Shown here piece after piece: positions 14,285 through 18,507 of a stretch of 18,507 bases of DNA. Both the position numbers and the translations under genes were made by a program. How positions within the stretch are numbered: the first letter of the stretch is position 1; the number at the start of each line of letters is the position of its first letter. The notes below the pieces were generated by a model, which did not search any database, had not been told where the DNA came from, and worked only from the letters and a program-made list of their open reading frames with translations. This DNA is from CAZVJA01 sp964626885 (GTDB lineage: Bacteria; Planctomycetota; Planctomycetia; Planctomycetales; Planctomycetaceae), in NCBI GenBank assembly GCA_964626885.1, contig CAZVJA010000098.1, positions 1 to 18,507 on the forward strand, given 5' to 3'.

Positions 14285-15223
14285 ATGGGTCTATTCGATA
14301 AGCTCAAACAAGGTCTGCAGAAGACAAAGCAGTTGCTGCAGACCGACGTCCGCGACCTGTTCAAGGCGGGGGAGATCCTTGATGAAGCCAAGCTCGAACG
14401 CTTCGAGGCGAGGCTGGTGCAGACCGACATGGGGATCGACGCCGCTGGGGAAATTGTCGCCGAGCTTCGCAATAAATTCCTGGGGCGGACCGTCGTCATC
14501 GACGATGTCTGGGGCACGGTCAAGGAGACGTTGAAGTCCATTCTCAAGGGGGGAGACGGGCATTGGGACCCGGCCGACCCGGTTTCGCCGTTGAATTTCG
14601 CGGACGCAGGGCCGACCGTCATTCTGGTCTCGGGGGTCAACGGAGCGGGAAAAACAACATCCATTTCGAAACTCGCGAAGCTGCTCCAAAGTGCCGGCAA
14701 GCAAGTGATTCTTGCGGCGGGAGATACATTTCGTGCCGCCGCCGTCGAACAGTTGACCATGTGGAGCCAGCGCCTGGGATGCGAAATTGTCACGCAGCCG
14801 GGGGGCGCCGATCCCGCCAGCGTGGCGCACATCGGTTGCGAGCGGGCCTTGGCGGCCGGAGCCGATTGCCTGATTGTCGATACCGCAGGACGGCTGCAAA
14901 CTCAAAAAAACCTGATGGATCAACTGGCGAAGGTTCGCCGCGTCATCAGTAATAAAATTCCGGGAGCCCCTCACGAAAGCCTGCTGGTGCTGGATGCGAC
15001 CACCGGACAGAACGGTCTCAGCCAGGCGAAGAACTTCTCGGACGCAGTTGGCTGCACGGGGATCATCCTGGCGAAGCTCGACGGAACCGCGAAGGGAGGC
15101 GTCGTCGTTCCGATCCGCCAGAGGATGGGAATTCCGGTCAAGTACGTCGGGGTTGGCGAGAAAATTGACGATCTCCAGGTGTTCAACGCCGAGGGGTTCG
15201 TCGATGCCTTTGTTGCCGAATAG
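14285..15223 (+). CDS. ftsY: Signal recognition particle receptor FtsY
   Basis: A 312-aa SRP-family GTPase that docks ribosome-SRP complexes at the inner membrane. The N domain (about 20-90) follows a short amphipathic start, MGLFDKLKQGLQKTKQLL, that probably touches the membrane; the long acidic A domain of E. coli FtsY is missing, as in many bacteria. The G domain shows GVNGAGKTT (117-125), DTFRAAAVEQL (147-157), DTAGRLQ (199-205), AKLDGTAKGG (263-272) and the closing GVGEKIDDLQVF (289-300). That last motif separates FtsY from Ffh, as does the absence of an M domain. G4 reads AKLD where TKLD is usual. The ribosome site is weak. Its own promoter is likely (14205-14234). Confidence 0.95.
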   Translation: MGLFDKLKQGLQKTKQLLQTDVRDLFKAGEILDEAKLERFEARLVQTDMGIDAAGEIVAELRNKFLGRTVVIDDVWGTVKETLKSILKGGDGHWDPADPVSPLNFADAGPTVILVSGVNGAGKTTSISKLAKLLQSAGKQVILAAGDTFRAAAVEQLTMWSQRLGCEIVTQPGGADPASVAHIGCERALAAGADCLIVDTAGRLQTQKNLMDQLAKVRRVISNKIPGAPHESLLVLDATTGQNGLSQAKNFSDAVGCTGIILAKLDGTAKGGVVVPIRQRMGIPVKYVGVGEKIDDLQVFNAEGFVDAFVAE

Positions 15224-15642
15224 TCCATTTTTTCCGTATCTGTCAGGGGTGGGCGAATATCGGCAGCAGTGCATCTCCCGGTACAGGCTCAGTGGGGATC
15301 CAGAGAGATTTTTTAATAAATCCGGTCGGTTCTGCTGCCGGTTGTGCGGCTCCTGACGTTTGCTGAAAGCCTGTCGATGTCGCCGGTTATAACCGGCGTG
15401 GCTTATTTTTTCAGAGTGCGGTTTGCCCGGTTCCGATATTGCCAGACGGACCATCTGCCCCAGTTGCGCCCGCTGAAGGGGTTCGACGGTTTATCGGTTC
15501 GAATGCGGCCCATCGCCTCCAAGCCGCCTGATTGGTCCCGGTAACTTTTCCCCTCGCCATCCTCTTCCGTCCGGAGTTTTCCGGCCGTCGCGGGGGCACC
15601 AGGGTTATTCACAGGGACAGTGCACAAACTCAGGAGTAAACC
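15224..15642. other. 419-bp intergenic region between ftsY and the porin gene
   Basis: No gene is supported. It contains a weak terminator-like ATCTC (15273-15277) / GAGAT (15305-15309) pairing followed by TTTTTTAATAAAT, a perfect 18-bp palindrome at 15381-15398, and a small CCGGA-GTTT-TCCGG hairpin (15571-15584) upstream of the porin ribosome site. The porin transcript probably starts in the second half, but no convincing -35/-10 pair was found. Confidence 0.45.
15381..15411 (+). terminator. Palindromic terminator-like hairpin downstream of ftsY
   Basis: CGCCGGTTATAACCGGCG (15381-15398) is a perfect palindrome able to fold as a 7-bp GC-rich stem with a TATA loop. A run of six T (15406-15411) follows seven bases later. 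It lies 158 bp after the ftsY stop, so it could end that transcript. A perfect palindrome could equally be a protein-binding site for the porin gene. Confidence 0.45.
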
Positions 15643-16983
15643 ATGCGGATGCGTATGATCCAAAACATTAAGAAAGCGGGGCTGATGCTGGGCGGGCTCG
15701 GCCTGTTCCTTGCTTCGCCGGTCCTCGGTGCCGATGATGCCCCGACCTTGTACCGCCAAACGGAAGCAGTGGAAAGCGTTTTCCAATCCGCCCCTCGTAC
15801 ACTTGACGGCCAATTCGTCAGCTACGAAGAGAGTGCCTCCGGCAACAATGCCTGCGGATGTAACAATGGCTGCGGCAGCGGCTGTGGCTGCATGGACGGC
15901 GAACTTGGCGAACCGTGGACGCTGATGAAAGCGCTGCATGGCGATTGTCCGCCGGCTCATACGATTGCCGGTTTCATGCAATGGGGTTGGCAGTCGAATC
16001 CGGACGGAGCCTTTACTGGCAACGGTCCGTTCCTCGACGACCATGAACACAAGAGCTTCAACCTCAACCAGATGTACCTGTACTCCGAGAAAATCGCGGA
16101 CGGCAGCGAAGGGTTGGGATTCGGCTACCGTGTCGACATGCTGTACGGCGTTGATGGCAACGAAGCGCAGTCGTTCGGAAACCCCGCGGGATCGTGGGAC
16201 TTCGCCAACGGCTGGGATCATGGCATCTACGAATGGGCCATGCCGCAGTTGTACGCCGAAGTCGCGACCGGAAACCTGTCGGTGAAACTCGGTCACTTCT
16301 ACACCCCGATCGGGTACGAAGTCGTTCCGTCCACCGGCAACTTCTTCCTCAGCCGCCAAATCACCTTCTACAACTCCGAGCCGTTCACCCACACCGGCGC
16401 CCTCGGTAACTACAAGGTCAACGACAATCTGTCGTTGATGGGGGGCTGGATGTTCGGTTGGGACACCGGTTTCGACCAACTTAACGGTGGAAACATGGGA
16501 ACGACCGGGTTCACCTACAAGGTCAACGACAACGCCAGCATGATCTATGCCATCGGATTCGGCGAATTCGGTTGGCGCGGCGTAGGCGTCATCAATAGCG
16601 TGATCATGAACCTGAAATGGACTGAAAAGGTTTCGTCGGTTCATCAGTTCGATGCCCTGCAGACGAATAACGGCACCGACTTCAACGTCGACGGCATCAC
16701 TGGCGACAGCACCGGGTTCATCAACTACCTGTTCTACGAGATCAACGCCAAGATGAAGGCCGGTACGCGTGCCGAATGGTACAAAGCCGACGGCACCTCG
16801 TATTACACGTGGACCTACGGCTTGAACCTCAAACCGCATGCCAACGTGCTGGTTCGTCCCGAAGTGCGCCATATGTGGGGCCCGGGAGCCCAGAATGGTG
16901 CGGCGGGATCGATCGCCAACAACGTCTTCGACGTCTATGGCAATCAGACCGTGTTCGGCATCGACACGATCTTCACGTTCTAA
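15643..16983 (+). CDS. Outer-membrane beta-barrel porin (BBP2/OmpL-like, planctomycete type)
   Basis: A 446-aa exported protein, probably a channel in the outer membrane. Residues 1-29 are a signal peptide (MRMRMIQNIKK, then a Gly/Leu-rich hydrophobic stretch, cleavage near PVLG-ADD). A linker to about residue 90 carries a Cys-rich cluster (C71, C73, C77, C81, C83). From about 105 on, the sequence has alternating aromatic/polar strands ending in a C-terminal Phe (DTIFTF), as barrel proteins do. NFFLSRQITFYNSEPFTHTG (residues 233-252) resembles the conserved core of the BBP2 (PF07642-like) family as I know it. AGGAG six bases before the ATG supports the start. It is a single-gene unit with a strong terminator at 17034-17074, which fits a highly expressed protein. 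Confidence 0.85.
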   Translation: MRMRMIQNIKKAGLMLGGLGLFLASPVLGADDAPTLYRQTEAVESVFQSAPRTLDGQFVSYEESASGNNACGCNNGCGSGCGCMDGELGEPWTLMKALHGDCPPAHTIAGFMQWGWQSNPDGAFTGNGPFLDDHEHKSFNLNQMYLYSEKIADGSEGLGFGYRVDMLYGVDGNEAQSFGNPAGSWDFANGWDHGIYEWAMPQLYAEVATGNLSVKLGHFYTPIGYEVVPSTGNFFLSRQITFYNSEPFTHTGALGNYKVNDNLSLMGGWMFGWDTGFDQLNGGNMGTTGFTYKVNDNASMIYAIGFGEFGWRGVGVINSVIMNLKWTEKVSSVHQFDALQTNNGTDFNVDGITGDSTGFINYLFYEINAKMKAGTRAEWYKADGTSYYTWTYGLNLKPHANVLVRPEVRHMWGPGAQNGAAGSIANNVFDVYGNQTVFGIDTIFTF

Positions 16984-17000
16984 TAGCGACTGTTCAACAA

Positions 17001-17017
17001 CAACTGTTCTTCAGTTG
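17001..17017 (+). other. Small hairpin after the porin stop codon
   Basis: CAACTG (17001-17006), loop TTCTT, CAGTTG (17012-17017). A 6-bp stem 18 bp after the stop and before the main terminator. It may help protect the mRNA 3' end. Confidence 0.3.
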
Positions 17018-17033
17018 ACGTTCCAAGGGGGGG

Positions 17034-17074
17034 ACCGCCGCTCGGCTTCAACCGAGTGGCGGTTTCTTTTTTTT
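17034..17074 (+). terminator. Strong intrinsic terminator of the porin gene
   Basis: ACCGCCGCTCGG (17034-17045), loop CTTCAA, CCGAGTGGCGGT (17052-17063): a 12-bp GC-rich stem with one G-U wobble, followed directly by TTCTTTTTTTT (17064-17074). On the minus strand the stem is followed by a C run, so it acts only for the plus-strand porin transcript. Confidence 0.93.
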
Positions 17075-17132
17075 CGCGGGCTCATGAGTTCCCGACAGAT
17101 GACACGAGAACTCCCACCGCCAGCGTGCTCCC

Positions 17133-17993
17133 TCACTTCGATCGCACAACGCGATGAAAGTGCAGCTCGACTTCCCGGTCGACAACCCGCCGAACCCCTT
17201 CCAGCAGGCACGCGGCCTCGTTCTTCGTCTCGCCGATTCGCTTGACCTCCGCCAGCGATGTTCCGGGGGAAATTGTAAACGTCCCCTGATGAATGATCTG
17301 ACAGCCGGCGTCCAATTCCGGAATGATGAAATGCACCGTCGCACCGTACGTTAACATCCGGTGCTCAAACGCGTCCTCATAAGGACGGAAACCCGGAAAC
17401 GACGGCAACAGGCCGTGATGCAAATTGATGATCCGCCCGCCGGCGAATCGCCAGCAGGTTCCGGGGGGAAGAATTCGCATGTACCGCGCCAGCAGAATGT
17501 AGTCGACGTCGTATCGATCGAATAACGAGACCATCGTGTCGTTGTCGGGGTTTCCGGATTTGTCTCCCACCATGTGCCAGTCGACCTTGTATTTCTCCGC
17601 CAAGGGACGGCAACTGTCGCGGTTCCCGAGCATCACCGCCGGTACGGCGTTCAACCCTCCCGAAGCGATGGCCTCGAGCACGGCCAGCGCCGGTTCCTGG
17701 CGGTATGTGGTGCAGATCGCCAGTCGCGGAGGGCGGCGATGTTCGTCGCGCGACCAAGTGCGGACCGACAGCCCCTTCAGCCGGCCGATCTCGTTCATCC
17801 GCTCGCGCAATGCGACCAGCGACTCGGCATCATCCGGCCATTCCATCCGCAAGAGCATCGCGAACAGCCGTTCGGAGTCGTGGTCGTACATCTGAATTTC
17901 GTGAATGTTCGCCCCGCCGGAAGCGACATAATGGACGATCGGATCCGCCAGGCCGCGATTGTCGGGCCCGACGGCGGTGATGATGACTTGCAT
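17133..17993 (-). CDS. purU: Formyltetrahydrofolate deformylase
   Basis: A 286-aa cytoplasmic enzyme (E. coli PurU is 280 aa) that hydrolyses 10-formyl-THF to formate and THF, balancing one-carbon units. The N-terminal ACT domain (1-80) begins ITAVGPDNRGLADPIVHYV. A formyltransferase-fold catalytic domain follows with GNRDSCRPLAE (123-133), LLARYMRILPP (167-177), IINLHHGLLPSFPGFRPY (188-205) and ELDAGCQIIHQG (226-237). The catalytic trio N190, H192 and D228 is intact. The ATG at 17993 is chosen because the protein then begins at the ACT domain; the frame stays open 31 codons further upstream without family resemblance. No Shine-Dalgarno is visible. It is convergent with the porin gene, whose terminator separates them. 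Confidence 0.92.
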   Translation of the reverse strand: MQVIITAVGPDNRGLADPIVHYVASGGANIHEIQMYDHDSERLFAMLLRMEWPDDAESLVALRERMNEIGRLKGLSVRTWSRDEHRRPPRLAICTTYRQEPALAVLEAIASGGLNAVPAVMLGNRDSCRPLAEKYKVDWHMVGDKSGNPDNDTMVSLFDRYDVDYILLARYMRILPPGTCWRFAGGRIINLHHGLLPSFPGFRPYEDAFEHRMLTYGATVHFIIPELDAGCQIIHQGTFTISPGTSLAEVKRIGETKNEAACLLEGVRRVVDREVELHFHRVVRSK

Positions 17994-18131
17994 GGGGATT
18001 TGGACCGCTGTTCGAGTGGGTGTATCCGTATGTTTTTGATTCGGGACGTGACGCTTTGCCAGAATGTAACGGGTTGGGACACGCATGTCAGCAGCGAATT
18101 GAGGAAGGGAATCAGGCTTCGGGCTTCAGGC

Positions 18132-18164
18132 ATTGCGAATTTCGGATTGCGAATTTCGGATTGC
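18132..18164. repeat. 14-bp tandem repeat (ATTGCGAATTTCGG)
   Basis: Two full units at 18132-18145 and 18146-18159 plus ATTGC (18160-18164), all identical. It lies upstream of purU. Confidence 0.85.
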
Positions 18165-18171
18165 TGACCCA

Positions 18172-18191
18172 GGACTCCGGACTCGGGACTC
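18172..18191. repeat. GGACTC-type heptamer repeat, copy 1
   Basis: GGACTCCGGACTCGGGACTC consists of three near-identical heptamers (GGACTCC, GGACTCG, GGACTC). A second cluster of the same type lies at about 18409-18434, enclosing about 220 bp. Confidence 0.75.
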
Positions 18192-18237
18192 TTTTTCTTT
18201 CCATCCTCCTCCATCCGTCCTGTCATTGGCCGCTGAT

Positions 18238-18255
18238 CCGACGACAAGTCGTCGG
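18238..18255. repeat. 8-bp inverted repeat (CCGACGAC-AA-GTCGTCGG)
   Basis: The arms at 18238-18245 and 18248-18255 are perfectly complementary; as RNA this gives a 7-bp stem with a CAAG loop. A similar motif is familiar to me from intergenic regions of planctomycetes, from memory only. Confidence 0.6.
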
Positions 18256-18295
18256 CTTGGGAAGAGTCCGATTCCCTCCGTCTGGCCTCTTCTGC

Positions 18296-18338
18296 GCCCC
18301 TCGCCCCTTGCGGGAGAGGGGCCGGGGGTGAGGGGGCA
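18296..18338. repeat. LTPGPSPARGEG-type dispersed repeat
   Basis: The segment CGCCCCTTGCGGGAGAGGGG and the following CCGGGGGTGAGGGGGC match the DNA behind the recurrent spurious peptide LTPGPSPARGEG (minus strand) or SPLAGEGPGVRG (plus strand), seen in many unrelated genomes. GCCCCT (18303-18308) and AGGGGC (18317-18322) can form a hairpin. Confidence 0.65.
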
Positions 18339-18407
18339 TCCTCTCCTCCATCCTCCATCATCCATCCTCCATCTTCTATCCTCCTCCCTCCGTCCTCCGT
18401 CTTCTTC
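18339..18407. repeat. Polypyrimidine tract built on CCTCCAT
   Basis: About 70 bases almost without G on the plus strand, made of imperfect CCTCCAT, CATCCTCC and CCGTCCTC units. A shorter tract of the same kind is at 18190-18222. Confidence 0.8.
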
Positions 18408-18408
18408 C

Positions 18409-18434
18409 GACTCCGGACTCAGGACTCGGGACTG
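18409..18434. repeat. GGACTC-type heptamer repeat, copy 2
   Basis: GACTCCGGACTCAGGACTCG and the following GGACT repeat the heptamer of 18172-18191 in the same orientation. Confidence 0.75.
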
Positions 18435-18507
18435 AGAAAAACTCGTGCCGATGTTGCGGCGAAGAATTCCGTCGAAAGCTCGCGCAAAGGTGCCAAGGTG
18501 CTCAAAA

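Larger units (their letters stand above)
17994..18507. other. 514-bp repeat-rich intergenic tail
   Basis: No gene is supported. Open frames on both strands read through simple repeats and the well-known spurious SPLAGEGPGVRG / LTPGPSPARGEG translations. The stretch holds a 14-bp tandem repeat, an inverted repeat, two polypyrimidine tracts and two copies of a GGACTC-type repeat, listed separately. The final 70 bases carry a short open frame (from 18452) running off the window, too short to judge. Confidence 0.6.

Noticed and set aside
12586..14832. 748-codon open frame on the minus strand opposite rhaB and ftsY
   Set aside because: It spans two unmistakable genes on the other strand, its translation has no domain and is low in structure, and it arises from the GC-rich third positions of the real genes.
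15493..15507. GGTTCGAAT, resembling a tRNA T loop
   Set aside because: The flanking bases do not form a T stem and no acceptor, D or anticodon arms are present.
15403..16872. 489-codon open frame opposite the porin gene
   Set aside because: The plus-strand porin has a ribosome site, signal peptide, barrel pattern and terminator; the antisense frame has none of these.
18291..18435. Open frames giving LTPGPSPARGEG or SPLAGEGPGVRG peptides
   Set aside because: These peptides are recurrent translation artefacts of an intergenic repeat.
1..18507. CRISPR array, insertion sequence, prophage or defence island
   Set aside because: No regularly spaced repeats, transposase, integrase, phage structural or restriction genes were seen; gene content is mostly housekeeping.

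Overview
The window looks like chromosomal DNA of a planctomycete, probably of the class Planctomycetia. The lineage is inferred from several signs together. There is a Ser/Thr kinase with a membrane anchor and a TPR-like tail. There is a BBP2-type outer-membrane porin with a Cys-rich N-terminal linker. Genes are GC-rich, mostly single, with frequent strand switches. Several intergenic repeats resemble elements I recall from planctomycete genomes. Long open frames opposite real genes come from codon bias and are left out.

Layout. 1-3573 is a minus-strand block: Ser/Thr protein kinase (GTG start), pyrF (type-2 OMP decarboxylase) and an exported BCP-type peroxiredoxin. A divergent control region with a near-consensus promoter (3695-3722) leads into a MoxR/Mg-chelatase-like AAA+ ATPase (3756-5183, +). 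Convergent to it is a minus-strand overlapping pair: an M50-like membrane metallopeptidase (6270-6896) followed by a dihydroorotate dehydrogenase-family flavoprotein (5209-6273). Next come a bacterial PH-domain protein (7125-7637, +), an unrecognised 227-aa protein (7683-8366, -) and an exported transglutaminase-like protein (8843-10405, +). After a 660-bp non-coding stretch come hflX (11066-12427), rhaB (12634-14130), ftsY (14285-15223) and the porin gene (15643-16983), all on the plus strand. The porin gene ends in a textbook terminator facing the convergent purU (17133-17993, -). The last 500 bp hold no recognisable gene and are a mosaic of simple and dispersed repeats.

How the genes relate. 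Most are housekeeping: pyrimidine synthesis (pyrF, DHOD-like), one-carbon/purine metabolism (purU), ribosome-associated GTPase (hflX), membrane targeting (ftsY) and rhamnose use (rhaB). They do not form one pathway operon. No phage, IS element, CRISPR array, tRNA or rRNA gene was seen.

The best candidate for something undescribed is the non-coding stretch before hflX. It holds a run of hairpins at about 10583-10868: a 10-bp stem, an 11-bp two-part stem with a symmetric AAC/CAA internal loop, a GAAA-tetraloop hairpin, a 7-bp stem with a GGAG loop, and two mutually exclusive small hairpins. It ends in a terminator-like stem. Three wobble pairs form only in plus-strand RNA. I could not match it to any RNA family I know. 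It could be a free-standing small RNA or a leader controlling hflX.
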